Shown: positions 52,392 through 61,053 of the stretch, in pieces | How the letters are laid out: each line of letters opens with the position of its first letter | How positions within the stretch are numbered: the first letter of the stretch is position 1 | From: Mycobacterium sp. AZCC_0083 | GTDB lineage: Bacteria > Actinomycetota > Actinomycetes > Mycobacteriales > Mycobacteriaceae | DNA length: 64,000 bases | Direction of reading: 5' to 3' | NCBI RefSeq assembly: GCF_014202335.1 | Contig: NZ_JACHGP010000015.1 | Span: forward strand, 158,332-222,331 | Notes under the pieces: model-generated | Databases searched by the model: none | What the model saw: only the letters and a program-made list of their open reading frames with translations | Told to the model about the DNA's origin: nothing | Position numbers and translations under genes: made by a program

Positions 52392-53870
52392 GTGACCACC
52401 ATCTCCGCATCAACAGGCAGACTGACCGACTCATTCGAACCGGGCACCATCTTCCTCAACGGGGAGTTCATCACCTCCGACGGCGCACCGCTGCCGGTGA
52501 CCGACAAGGCCAGCGGGCAGGTCATCGGTACCACCGCATCGGCCACCACCGCCGAGGTGGGCCGTGCCGTTGCCGGAGCCGTTGCCGCTCAACGTGACTG
52601 GTATGCCACCCCAGCCACCGAACGCGCCGCCATCCTGCGCCGCGCCGGTGCCCTGCTGGACGCCGCGACGGACCGATTCCGCGACGTCCTCGTCCGCGAA
52701 GGCGGCGCCACCGGACCTAAGGCACTCGGCGAGATCGGCGCCAGTGTCATCGAGTTCTATCAAGCCGCCGAACTGGCCACCACCCCGCTGGGCGAAGTCA
52801 TCCCGTCCGGACAACGCGGCCGGGTGAACCTCGTCGAACGCCGACCCGTCGGCGTCGTCGGCCTCATCACCGCATGGAACGCACCGCTGCACATCGCCCT
52901 CCGCGTGCTCGCACCGGCGATCGCGCTGGGCAACGCGGTGGTGCTCAAACCCGCACCGGAGACACCGTTCGTCGGCGGGCTCATGATCGCCGAAGTCCTC
53001 GCCGAGGCCGGACTGCCCGCCGGTGTCGTGCAGGTGCTGCCGGGCAGCGAGGCCGGACCCGCGCTGGTCAACCACCCGGGAGTCGACATGATTCACTTCA
53101 CCGGATCCGAGCCGACCGGCATCCGCATCAACGTCGCTGCCGCTCCTCTGCTCAAACGCGTCGCCTTGGAGTTGGGCGGCAACAACGCGAGCATCGTGCT
53201 GTCGGATGCCGACCTGGACCTCGCCGCAGAGTGCGGCGCCACGTCCTCGTTCGGGCATCAGGGTCAGGTCTGCATCGCCACCGGCCGGCACATCGTGCTG
53301 GCCGACGTCGCCGAGGCCTACGTGGCCAAGCTCGTCGAACGCGCCCACGCGCTCACCGTCGGGGACCCCTTCCTCGACGACGTGGATCTCGGGCCGATGC
53401 TGTCGGAGCGTCAGGCCGATCGCGCCCTCGAAATGGTCTCGCGCAGTGTCGAACTGGGCGCCCGCGTCGTCGAGGGCGGCACCGCCGAGGGCGTCTTCCT
53501 GCGCCCCACCGTGGTGACCGACGTCTCGCCGGGCATGCCGTTGCACGACGAGGAGGTGTTCGCCCCAATTGCGCCGATCACCGTGGTCGACACCGTCGAG
53601 GAGGCGATCGAGATCGTCAACGACACCCGGTTCGGACTGTCGACCGCAGTGTTCGGCCGCGACCTCGACAACGCGTGGGCCGTAGCCGACCGGATCCGCT
53701 CCGGCATGGTTCACGTCAACGACGGCTCGGCCATGCACGAGTCGCAGGTCCCGTTCGGCGGCACCGCTGCCTCCGGGCTGGGCGATGACCTGGGCGGTCG
53801 CGCCAACATCGATCTGCTCACCGAGCGCCGCTGGACCAGCCTGCAGCGCAACACCTCTCCGCCGCGATGA
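52392..53870 (+). CDS. aldehyde dehydrogenase
   Basis: The 492-residue enzyme starts at GTG 52392 after AAGGAGG. It has Glu260 in LELGGNNAS and the catalytic Cys294 in GHQGQVCIATGR, plus the NAD-binding AWNAPLHIAL and FTGSEPTG segments. It oxidises an aldehyde to an acid, probably the product of the preceding alcohol dehydrogenase; the CoA-transferase could then activate it. Its stop overlaps the enoyl-CoA hydratase start by 4 nt. Confidence 0.92.
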   Translation: MTTISASTGRLTDSFEPGTIFLNGEFITSDGAPLPVTDKASGQVIGTTASATTAEVGRAVAGAVAAQRDWYATPATERAAILRRAGALLDAATDRFRDVLVREGGATGPKALGEIGASVIEFYQAAELATTPLGEVIPSGQRGRVNLVERRPVGVVGLITAWNAPLHIALRVLAPAIALGNAVVLKPAPETPFVGGLMIAEVLAEAGLPAGVVQVLPGSEAGPALVNHPGVDMIHFTGSEPTGIRINVAAAPLLKRVALELGGNNASIVLSDADLDLAAECGATSSFGHQGQVCIATGRHIVLADVAEAYVAKLVERAHALTVGDPFLDDVDLGPMLSERQADRALEMVSRSVELGARVVEGGTAEGVFLRPTVVTDVSPGMPLHDEEVFAPIAPITVVDTVEEAIEIVNDTRFGLSTAVFGRDLDNAWAVADRIRSGMVHVNDGSAMHESQVPFGGTAASGLGDDLGGRANIDLLTERRWTSLQRNTSPPR

Positions 53871-54625
53871 ACGACGACGCCTGCGGGCAGGTGCGACTCG
53901 AGCTTGAGGGCCCGCTGGCGCGCATCGTGTTGGATCGACCACGCAAACGCAACGCGTTGAGTACCCACATGCTCACCGAGCTCGACGAGCGGCTGACGGC
54001 CGTCGCCGACCGCTCCGGAGTTCGGGTGGTCGTCGTCGAGGGCGCCGGCACCGTCTTCTGCGCGGGCGCGGACACCGGCGAGTTCGGCGGCCTGTCCAGC
54101 GAAGCCATCCGTGGGCGCTGGATTCGGCTGGGACAGCGGGTGTTCGGGACATTGGCCGCACTGCCGCAGACAACCATCGCCGCATTGACCGGGAGCGCCT
54201 TCGGCGGGGGCCTGGAGTTGGCGTTGCACTGCGACTTCCGCGTCGCGGCGGATGGCATTGGCGTCGGGCTGCCCGAGGCAACGCTAGGCACCACCCCCGG
54301 GTGGTCGGGGCTCAGCCGTGTCCTTGGCATTGCCGGCCCCGCCGCCGCGCGGATCCTCTCGATGACCGGTCGCACGATGTCCGCCGAGGATGCACTGCGC
54401 CTCGGAATCGTCGACTTCATCGCCCCGGACGACGGCATCGAAGTCTGCGTTCGACGACTAATCGAGGACGTGTTGCGGACGACGCCGATCGCCCAATCCA
54501 TCCTCAAACAAGCACTGGCACAACCTACTTCGGGTGGACTCTCGTCGCTCGTCGACTCGTTGTCCGGTGCCTATCTCGCCGCATCCGGCGAAACCATCTC
54601 CACCACCATCAGAAGGAGTCAGTAG
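53867..54625 (+). CDS. enoyl-CoA hydratase/isomerase
   Basis: The 252-residue crotonase has the oxyanion-hole segments FCAGADTGEF and AFGGGLELALH and both acidic residues of true hydratases (GGGLE and LPEATLG). It would hydrate the enoyl-CoA made by the acyl-CoA dehydrogenase. It is coupled to the aldehyde dehydrogenase gene and is immediately followed by an SDR gene. Confidence 0.9.
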   Translation: MNDDACGQVRLELEGPLARIVLDRPRKRNALSTHMLTELDERLTAVADRSGVRVVVVEGAGTVFCAGADTGEFGGLSSEAIRGRWIRLGQRVFGTLAALPQTTIAALTGSAFGGGLELALHCDFRVAADGIGVGLPEATLGTTPGWSGLSRVLGIAGPAAARILSMTGRTMSAEDALRLGIVDFIAPDDGIEVCVRRLIEDVLRTTPIAQSILKQALAQPTSGGLSSLVDSLSGAYLAASGETISTTIRRSQ

Positions 54626-55348
54626 ATGCCCAGGACCGTAATGATCGCCGGATCGTCCCGCGGAATCGGTGCCGCCGCCGCACGACTCGAAGCAGCAGCC
54701 GGGTCACAGGTCGTTCTGCACGGCCGCACCGAATCCGATGGCCTGAAGAAGCTCGCCGCTGACCTCGGTGCACCCGCCTTCAGCTGCGACGGTCAGGATG
54801 CCGCCGCAGTCCAAGCGATGATCGACGAGGTCAAGGGCCAGGGGTACATCCCCGACGCCTTGATCTGCACACTGGGCGCCGTGCAGGCCACCGATGCCAT
54901 GACCGGCGACACCGACGTCTGGATCGATGAATACCGCGCCAACGTCCTGGCGCCGGTCAACTTCATCCGTGCCGTGGCACCTCTGATGCTGGCCAAGGGC
55001 GGTGGCCGCATCGTCACCGTGTCTTCCATCCGCGGACGCGACAACCTGGCCAGCCCCGAGGTGACCGGCTACTCCGCGGCGAAGGCCGCCCTAGAGAATG
55101 TGACCGTGTCATTCGCGAAGGCGCTGGCACCGACGATCACCGTGAACTCCGTCGCCCCCGGTTTCGTCATGACCGACATGGCCGAAACCTGGTCGGACGA
55201 GGTCCGCAAAGAGGTCCGCGCCAACCTGTTGGGCCGCGCCGGCGAACCCGAAGAGATCGCCGCCCTGCTGTCCTTCCTGGTCAGTGACTCCGCCAGCTTC
55301 ATCACCGGCCAGACGATCCTGGCCGACGGTGGACTCGACGCCCGCTGA
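54626..55348 (+). CDS. short-chain dehydrogenase/reductase
   Basis: The 240-residue protein has the cofactor motif GSSRGIGAAA, the catalytic Ser in TVSSIRG and Tyr/Lys in YSAAKAAL, and the FITGQTILADGG ending. In a beta-oxidation-like operon it may be the 3-hydroxyacyl-CoA dehydrogenase step. It starts directly at the hydratase stop. Confidence 0.88.
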   Translation: MPRTVMIAGSSRGIGAAAARLEAAAGSQVVLHGRTESDGLKKLAADLGAPAFSCDGQDAAAVQAMIDEVKGQGYIPDALICTLGAVQATDAMTGDTDVWIDEYRANVLAPVNFIRAVAPLMLAKGGGRIVTVSSIRGRDNLASPEVTGYSAAKAALENVTVSFAKALAPTITVNSVAPGFVMTDMAETWSDEVRKEVRANLLGRAGEPEEIAALLSFLVSDSASFITGQTILADGGLDAR

Positions 55349-55360
55349 AAGACGACAGTC

Positions 55361-56518
55361 ATGGTTTCCCTGCTTCTCCCTGCAGCCGATCACGCCATGA
55401 ATCGGTTGCTGCTCAACGAACCCGCCCGCCTCGACGTGCGCTCCACGCCGCCCGTCAGCCGGGCGGTCTACGCCGCAGCGCACGTCGTCGCCGACCCCCT
55501 GCGTGCGTCAACGGCTGATCGCGGTGACTCCGTCGACTGGGACGGCACCATGCGGCTGCGCCACGACCTCTGGTCGCTGGGACTGGGCGTGGCTGAGTCG
55601 ATGGACACCGCCCAACGCGGCATGGGCTTGGACTGGCCGGCAGCCAAGGAACTTGCGCTGCGTACGCTCGCCGAAGCCCGGTCGGTCGGAGGCCGGGTCG
55701 TCGTCGGGGTCGGCACCGACCAACTCACCACTGGGTCGCCGTCGCTGCACGAGATCTGCGACGCCTACATTGAACAGATCGAGGCCGTCGAATCCGCCGG
55801 CGGCGAGGTCGTTCTGATGGCCAGCCGTGACCTCGCTCGCGCCGCAACCGGAGCCGATGACTACCTCACGGTCTACGACGCGGTGCTGGCATCAGCGACC
55901 CGACCGGTCGTATTGCATTGGCTCGGTGCGATGTTCGACCCAGCGCTGACTGGCTACTGGGGCTTCACCGAACCCCGCGCCGCAATGGACACCGTCGTTC
56001 GGATCATCAACAACCACGTACGTGCCGTCCGCGGCATCAAGGTGTCACTGCTTGATCCCGCCCTCGAGATCGAACTTCGCGAGCGGATACTGGAACCGGC
56101 ACGCGTCTTCACCGGCGACGACTTCAACTACGTCGACCTGATCGCCGGCGACGGAAACCGTTCCAGCGACGCCCTGCTCGGTGCCTTCGCCGTCATCGCG
56201 CCGTTCGCCTCGGCCGCCTTCGCGCGACTCGACGTCGGTGACGAAAAGGGGTTCCGGGACATTCTCGGTCCCACCGAGGCGCTGAGCCGCCTGGTGTTCG
56301 CTGCGCCGACGCAGTACTACAAGGTCGGCGTCGCGTGGCTGGCGTACCTCAATGGCCGCCAAGACCACTTCCGCATGATCGGCGGCTTCGAAACCGGCCG
56401 CAGTTTGCAGCATCTGGCAGAACTGATCCGCGCCGGCGACGCCATCGGCCTGTTCGCCGACCCTGCACTGACCGCCGCCCGCGCATCGGCGTACTTCGCC
56501 GTGCACGGCCTGACCTGA
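55361..56518 (+). CDS. DUF993 family TIM-barrel-like protein
   Basis: The 385-residue protein matches DUF993: RLRHDLWSLGLGVAESMDTA, QRGMGLDW, and the late FAAPTQYYKVGVAWLAYLNG. The pattern recalls dihydrodipicolinate-synthase-type aldolases (a lysine in VRGIKVSLLD). DUF993 genes are often beside sugar or sugar-acid genes. A retro-aldol cleavage is a reasonable guess, not shown. It closes the operon. Confidence 0.8.
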   Translation: MVSLLLPAADHAMNRLLLNEPARLDVRSTPPVSRAVYAAAHVVADPLRASTADRGDSVDWDGTMRLRHDLWSLGLGVAESMDTAQRGMGLDWPAAKELALRTLAEARSVGGRVVVGVGTDQLTTGSPSLHEICDAYIEQIEAVESAGGEVVLMASRDLARAATGADDYLTVYDAVLASATRPVVLHWLGAMFDPALTGYWGFTEPRAAMDTVVRIINNHVRAVRGIKVSLLDPALEIELRERILEPARVFTGDDFNYVDLIAGDGNRSSDALLGAFAVIAPFASAAFARLDVGDEKGFRDILGPTEALSRLVFAAPTQYYKVGVAWLAYLNGRQDHFRMIGGFETGRSLQHLAELIRAGDAIGLFADPALTAARASAYFAVHGLT

Positions 56519-56630
56519 TACGCGACCTGCGCAAGACCACCACGAAGGAACGGCGCCTGTCGAGGAATGCGTGGTTCGAGACCGGCGCCGAGGCACACCG
56601 CCGGGCGCGCAACCAATCCGGAGGGAATTG

Positions 56631-57116
56631 ATGATGTCTCCGATAGCGGATCCAGCCCATTGGCGTCAGCTGCACGCGGCGGTGATCGCAGAAGAAGACA
56701 GCCTCACCTTTGCCCAGTTCACGCATGCTCACGCGTGGATGCTGGGCAGCGCGATGGCGTCAATGGCGTCGGCGAAAGGCCTTCCAGTGGCGATCGCGAT
56801 CAACTTCGGCGAGCAACGGGTCTTCCATGCGGCGCTAGCCGGTACGTCGGCGGCGAACGATGACTGGCTTGCGCGAAAGATCCGCGCGGTGGCCAAACAC
56901 AACTGCTCGTCCTGGGCACTTGCGTGCCTCTATCGAGCCAAGCAAGTGGACTACTTTGGCGAAGGCGGATACAGCCGTTCCGACATTGCACTTGCCGGCG
57001 GGGCAGTCCCGCTGCGGATAGCTGGTTCCCTGATGGGTGCGGTGGGGGTATCAGGCTTGGCCGAGGAAGACGATCATCGGTTCGCCATCGACGCCCTGCA
57101 AGCATTTCTCGCCTGA
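56631..57116 (+). CDS. UPF0303/GlcG-like (haem-degrading-domain) protein
   Basis: The 161-residue protein matches the UPF0303 family: pattern VAIAINFGEQRVFHAALAGT, then ANDDWLARKIRAV and the glycine-rich LAGGAVPLRIAGSLMGAVGV ending SGLAEEDDH. Relatives include HbpS/GlcG-type proteins. GGAGGGA stands before ATG 56631. It lies 112 nt after the DUF993 gene and may be co-transcribed with it. Biochemical role unknown. Confidence 0.82.
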   Translation: MMSPIADPAHWRQLHAAVIAEEDSLTFAQFTHAHAWMLGSAMASMASAKGLPVAIAINFGEQRVFHAALAGTSAANDDWLARKIRAVAKHNCSSWALACLYRAKQVDYFGEGGYSRSDIALAGGAVPLRIAGSLMGAVGVSGLAEEDDHRFAIDALQAFLA

Positions 57117-57659
57117 GCACTGGTAGTTCCGGGTCGAGGATCGCGAGGTCACCGCGAGAGGCGACGGCAGTTCGGCGGTCAATGCGATGTGCGATGGCCA
57201 GATCGAGCAGCGAAACTTGCATATCGCCAATTCAAACGAGTGGAGCTGAGAGGAGAACTGTCGAACCCGGACATCGCTGACCGGATACGCCGTCTGGTCA
57301 GGCCTGGACACTGAATCGCCCGGGGCCGCCGGGGGCGCCCTTGGGCACACCCGCCGATAGCGTCAGTGTGCCGTTCCGACAGTCACCGACATCGGTGATG
57401 AAAGCCGACACTCTCCCACATCTTGTGGCTCTACCGGCCAGGACCACCCCGTCGGCAACCCACGTTCACGTGTGAGCGAGGGCCCCAGCCCCATACCGTC
57501 CAAGTTGCGCGCTAACCGGTCCCGCTCTCACGTGGTCTCGCGATTCTCATACACCGCGGGTTAGGACTGTTGGCGCAGGAATCGAACAGCGGCATGCCCT
57601 TCCCAGGAGTGACAGGTGCGCGCACGATAGGAGACGGAAGGGAAGGGAAGGAATGGGCG
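57117..57659. other. gene-poor stretch with a tRNA-like repeat
   Basis: No gene is seen. The segment 57240-57317 is a diverged copy of the tRNA-3'-end-like repeat. Confidence 0.5.
57240..57317 (-). repeat. tRNA-3'-end-like repeat, diverged copy
   Basis: Begins GTGGAGCTGAGAGGAGAACT and continues GTCGAACCCGGACATC, then CTGACCGGATACG, like the long copies at 17097 and 60792, up to GACACTGAATCG. Confidence 0.6.
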
Positions 57660-57929
57660 ATGAAGGCCAAGGTAGGCGACTGGTTGGTGATTAAGGGCAC
57701 GACAGTGGAGCGACCGGATCAGCGCGGGGTGATCACCGAGGTGCGTTCGGCGGACGGTTCGCCGCCATACATGGTGCGATGGCTCACCACCGGCCATGTG
57801 GCAACTGTGTTTCCCGGCGCGGACGCGGTCGTCGTCACGTCCGCGGCACAGAAAGCGGCGGACGAGAGGGCGCGGTCCCGGTCTGCGTCGGTGGAGACCG
57901 CAATCGCGCACCACATCAAGAGCGAGTAA
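57660..57929 (+). CDS. DUF1918 family protein
   Basis: The 89-residue protein begins MKAKVGDWLVIKGTTV and has RRGVITEV-like and YMVRWLTTGHVATVFPGAD segments of the DUF1918 SH3-like barrel, common in actinobacteria. ATG 57660 follows a purine-rich stretch (GGAAGGAA); a longer frame upstream lacks homology. Cytosolic, function unknown. Confidence 0.85.
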   Translation: MKAKVGDWLVIKGTTVERPDQRGVITEVRSADGSPPYMVRWLTTGHVATVFPGADAVVVTSAAQKAADERARSRSASVETAIAHHIKSE

Positions 57930-57936
57930 GTGTTCA

Positions 57937-57954
57937 CGGCCTAGCGCAAGGCCG
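57937..57954 (+). terminator. hairpin after the DUF1918 gene
   Basis: CGGCCT and AGGCCG form a 6-bp stem with a 6-nt loop, 8 nt after the stop codon. Confidence 0.45.
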
Positions 57955-58021
57955 CGGGCCTCAGGCAATCACGGCTCCGCGCGGAACAGCGACGAGATAC
58001 GAAGCCGCTTCTCGCTGGGCA

Positions 58022-58548
58022 CGGCCGCTGTGGGCTTTCATCGTCTCCTCGGAGGAATCCCGATGGTTCGACTCAGCCGATCCGGCGTTTGGATTTCAAT
58101 ACTGATTGGTTTCCTGCTGGTAGCGGTTGCTGCTACGGCCGCCACGCTCGTCGCGTCAAAACACAGAGGTTCAGACGGATGGCGAGCCGGCTTCCTGGCT
58201 TACGGCCAGGTCTCGGTGGCAATCTCCGGCGACGATGTGAATAGCCCCCGTACCAAGCGCTGCATTGCCAACTCGGTTCAGGCAGGCATCGATGTCAGGC
58301 AAGGAGTTCCGGTAGTCATCAGCCTCGACGGACGCGCCGTCGGAGGCGGCGACTTGTCCACCGGTGAGCTCATACAGGGAACCACACACGGTAGACCTTC
58401 CGAATCATGGCGGGCCTCTTGCCATTACAAGTTTTCGGCACCGGTGACAGAGCCCGGCGAAGGCCAATACACCGTGGATATCGGCGACGCCAAAGTGGCC
58501 TTTTCGATGGATGATCTGCGGAATGGCATCGATCTGGGTTTGTCGTAA
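58022..58548 (+). repeat. long direct repeat, copy B (partner at 13754-14280)
   Basis: Same orientation and extent as copy A, starting at CGGCCGCTGT upstream of the ribosome binding site and ending with the stop codon. The 3' two thirds are nearly identical. Confidence 0.9.
58063..58548 (+). CDS. membrane-anchored or secreted protein, duplicated copy B
   Basis: The 161-residue homologue of the protein at 13795-14280. The anchor helix differs (WISILIGFLLVAVAATAATL), while the outer domain from about residue 47 is almost unchanged, including the cysteines in RCIANS and SCHYKF. TCGGAGGAAT precedes ATG 58063. Function unknown. Confidence 0.65.
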   Translation: MVRLSRSGVWISILIGFLLVAVAATAATLVASKHRGSDGWRAGFLAYGQVSVAISGDDVNSPRTKRCIANSVQAGIDVRQGVPVVISLDGRAVGGGDLSTGELIQGTTHGRPSESWRASCHYKFSAPVTEPGEGQYTVDIGDAKVAFSMDDLRNGIDLGLS

Positions 58549-58940
58549 CGTCATTTCGTAGGCGTGTCAGAGTCCACCCGCCTTCGACGTCGTTGGCCAA
58601 GGGTCGGTCGGAGCCATCGAGAGGAGGGCGATTTCGGCTGCGCTTTACCCGCCGCCCCTCGACGCACAAGGACCTGACATCACGACTAAATGGCGCGAGG
58701 ATCGCCAGCGATAGGACACAGGATGCTCAATGTGACCGGGCCTACTAAGCCTCGCTCTGCTGACGACGACGCGCGAAAGGGCCCTCAACGCGCGGTCCTG
58801 TCCCTAGTGATTCGGGATGGCCTCAGCGCTACATCTCTCAAGACGCGGACGCCGGGATAGGCGGGCGCGCCGAGGCGGACCCGGGATCGGATCACATATA
58901 CGTACTCGACTTTCAGGGACCGGGGCGATGGCAGTACACA

Positions 58941-59204
58941 ATGTTCGGTCACTCTCTCGATCCGCTCTTCCGAATCACGGAACATATCCGCGCCGCCGAG
59001 GGCCATGGATGGGTATTAGTAGATGGCTGGATTTCGCCGGGCGTGAACAATGCGCAACCGTTAGAGGCCGCCACGCTGAACGTCGCGGGCATTTTCCACC
59101 AAGGTCTTCGTTATCGAGAACGCTTCTACACCATGCGTTTTAAGGACCGATTAAAGATCGCGCGTATGATGTTCGAGATCCACGTCAACGACGCGGGCGA
59201 TTGA
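58941..59204 (+). CDS. hypothetical protein, probably 5'-truncated
   Basis: The 87-residue frame from ATG 58941 has natural composition (HIRAAEGHGWVLVDGWISPG; RFKDRLKIARMMFEIHVNDA). Protein-like reading continues upstream to 58764 (GSDHIYVLDFQGPGRWQYTM) without any start codon, so this may be the end of a longer, damaged gene. The rest of 58549-58940 shows nothing else. The stop lies 5 nt before a tRNA 3' remnant. Confidence 0.42.
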   Translation: MFGHSLDPLFRITEHIRAAEGHGWVLVDGWISPGVNNAQPLEAATLNVAGIFHQGLRYRERFYTMRFKDRLKIARMMFEIHVNDAGD

Positions 59205-59208
59205 CCCT

Positions 59209-59249
59209 TGTGGGGCGGGCGGGGCCCGAACCCGCGACCAACGGATTGC
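59209..59249 (-). repeat. tRNA 3'-half remnant (possible attachment-site scar)
   Basis: On the minus strand the segment reads CAATCCGTTGGTCGCGGG, TTCGGGC, then CCCGCCCGCCCCACA. It looks like the end of an anticodon stem, variable loop, T-arm and acceptor strand. The 5' half is absent. Integrating elements commonly leave such 3' fragments. Confidence 0.55.
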
Positions 59250-59654
59250 CGATCGGCGGTTCTTGAACATTCCGGCAAATACGCGTTAAATGCTGCGGCG
59301 CAACGATTTTAGCTGGAGTGCGATGCCAGCTGTTCCGGATAATTCCTGCCGCTTCTTGGACATATCCGCCGAATAGTCGTCGAGTCACGTTCTGGCGCAC
59401 CTGATCGCGCTCGCTGAACGCAAAGGTGCCTCGAATTCGTTGAAGATAAGCACTATCTCGTCCTACTCCCGACCCTCGAGGTAGAGCTAGCGACGCTGCC
59501 TGAGGCCGAGAGACATCCGAGTCGGCGCTCCTGCGCTACAACCCGCCAAGGATGACCGCGTTGCACCGATCGAGAGGCCACAGGCAAGACCAGGATCAAT
59601 GCCTGGCCAGGCCTGTGGCCGCAACGACCTGCCTCTTGATATCGCGGCGTGCGC
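59250..59654. other. gene-poor stretch before the beta-trefoil gene end
   Basis: No convincing gene; it holds the terminator hairpin at 59576-59620. Confidence 0.5.
59576..59620 (-). terminator. long hairpin after the beta-trefoil gene
   Basis: GGCCACAGGC (59576-59585) pairs perfectly with GCCTGTGGCC (59611-59620); an inner CCAGG/CCTGG adds to the stem. It lies 35 nt beyond the minus-strand stop. Confidence 0.65.
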
Positions 59655-60296
59655 TCAGTTTGCGCAGTGGATGTGGAACTTCTCCCAGCCGTTGGCCACC
59701 GTCGCATCGGAATGGATGGTGTCAGTGGTCCGTCCGCCACCGCCGACGGCGGTGAGGAAGTGCCCGTCGATGGTGCCGATCGAATACACGTCCTGGCCGC
59801 CCGGAGCCGATGGAACCTTCGTGACGGTGAACTTCTCCCAACCCTGCAACTGCGTGGCGTCGGAGTGGATGACGTCGGTGATCCGTCCGCCGCCGCCGAC
59901 GGCAGTGAGGTAATGCCCATCAAAGGCTTGGATACCGTAATGGGTTCCGTCACCGGAGTCTACGAGCGTAAAGGTCTCCCATGACCCGACCCGCACTGCA
60001 TCCGTGTGGATTACGTCGAACGGCGGTTGGCCGAGTCCCGTCAGCCCGCCGCTATTGACTGCCGTCACATAGTGCCCATCGGCGGTCTTGAAAGTGCAGT
60101 TGGTCTTCGTTGGTGTGGACGCCCAGGCCACACCGGACAGGCTCACGGCCATGGCGGCCATGGCGGCCATGACGGCCATCGCTGAAACGCCGACGACGGC
60201 GAGTCGTCGCCTGTGCTTACGCGCAGACGTCGGTTCCGCCGCGGACGCCGACGGGATTCTGTCAGTCGGCGGCCGGGGGTTGATATTGGTGATCAT
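59655..60296 (-). CDS. secreted beta-trefoil (fascin-like) repeat protein
   Basis: The 213-residue protein starts at ATG 60296 with AAGGAGC upstream. It has a long basic n-region, a hydrophobic segment (VVGVSAMAVMAAMAAMAVSL) and a cleavage site near AWA/ST. The mature part has three repeats of about 50 residues with the pattern DGHYLTAVGGGG, VIHSDAT and GWEKF, as in fascin-like beta-trefoils that bind sugars or proteins. A cysteine near each end could form a disulfide. It is a single minus-strand gene followed by a strong hairpin. Ligand unknown. Confidence 0.72.
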   Translation of the reverse strand: MITNINPRPPTDRIPSASAAEPTSARKHRRRLAVVGVSAMAVMAAMAAMAVSLSGVAWASTPTKTNCTFKTADGHYVTAVNSGGLTGLGQPPFDVIHTDAVRVGSWETFTLVDSGDGTHYGIQAFDGHYLTAVGGGGRITDVIHSDATQLQGWEKFTVTKVPSAPGGQDVYSIGTIDGHFLTAVGGGGRTTDTIHSDATVANGWEKFHIHCAN

Positions 60297-61053
60297 GATG
60301 TGCTCCTTCGATGTGATCGGGGTCCTGGTTGGGCCCCTGACACACGTAGGAGCGCCGAGCCCCGTAAAAGGCGACACATTTTCACGAATTGATCTTTGAG
60401 GGCCTGCAGCCCACCAAGTTCGGCGACAAGCTGCACGATCGCGGTCACCGAGACCAGCCGGAGTCCAGCGGTCTCAGGGACTTGAGGCCCGGTTCAATCG
60501 ATGCGAAGCCCCCCGGCGATGGCCGAGGACTTTGTGCCCTGCCGACGATGAATCGCGGTGTGGCGGACGAGGACGACAAGAACCTCTGTCGTGCCAATCA
60601 CTGCCGCGAGCCGGTCTGGCAGCTAAGCGCCAGGCGACAAATCGTCGTGATCTGAGGAGCGAGTCCGAACAACACCTAATGTCGTCGATCTCCGCGTGTT
60701 CGAGTGTGGAGCCCGTGTTCGAACGACAACTGTCGTCAAACCGGATTCCGACGAGCCAGCAAGACCGAAAAAACCTGCAAACTGCCTGTTCAAAAGTGGA
60801 GCTAAGGGGACAACTCTCGAACCCGGACACCGTCGATCGGATACAGCGTCTGACCGGGTCGAGACAGTGAATCGACTCGGCGACCGAAGGCAATACCGGT
60901 AACCCTCCGTATTCGATCTCGCCGTATTCGCTCGTTCCCATTGAACCTTCCGCGGACCCTGTAGGGGAAGGACGGGACGCGCCAAGATAGGGCAAGCTCT
61001 GGCGGTTCCCGTTGTCGATCGGTAGCACTACGCAAGTTTGCTGGCGGGTGTCG
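60297..61053. other. gene-poor stretch with the second long repeat
   Basis: No convincing gene. The repeat at 60792-60972 occupies the middle; short frames over it on the minus strand also occur over the copy at 17097 and are by-products of the repeat. Confidence 0.5.
60792..60972 (-). repeat. dispersed tRNA-3'-end-like repeat, long copy 2
   Basis: Nearly the same as 17097-17278, including AAAAGTGGAGCTAAGGGG, TCGATCGGATACAGCGTCTG and TATTCGATCTCGCCGTATTC. No frame is conserved between the copies without shifts. Confidence 0.75.
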
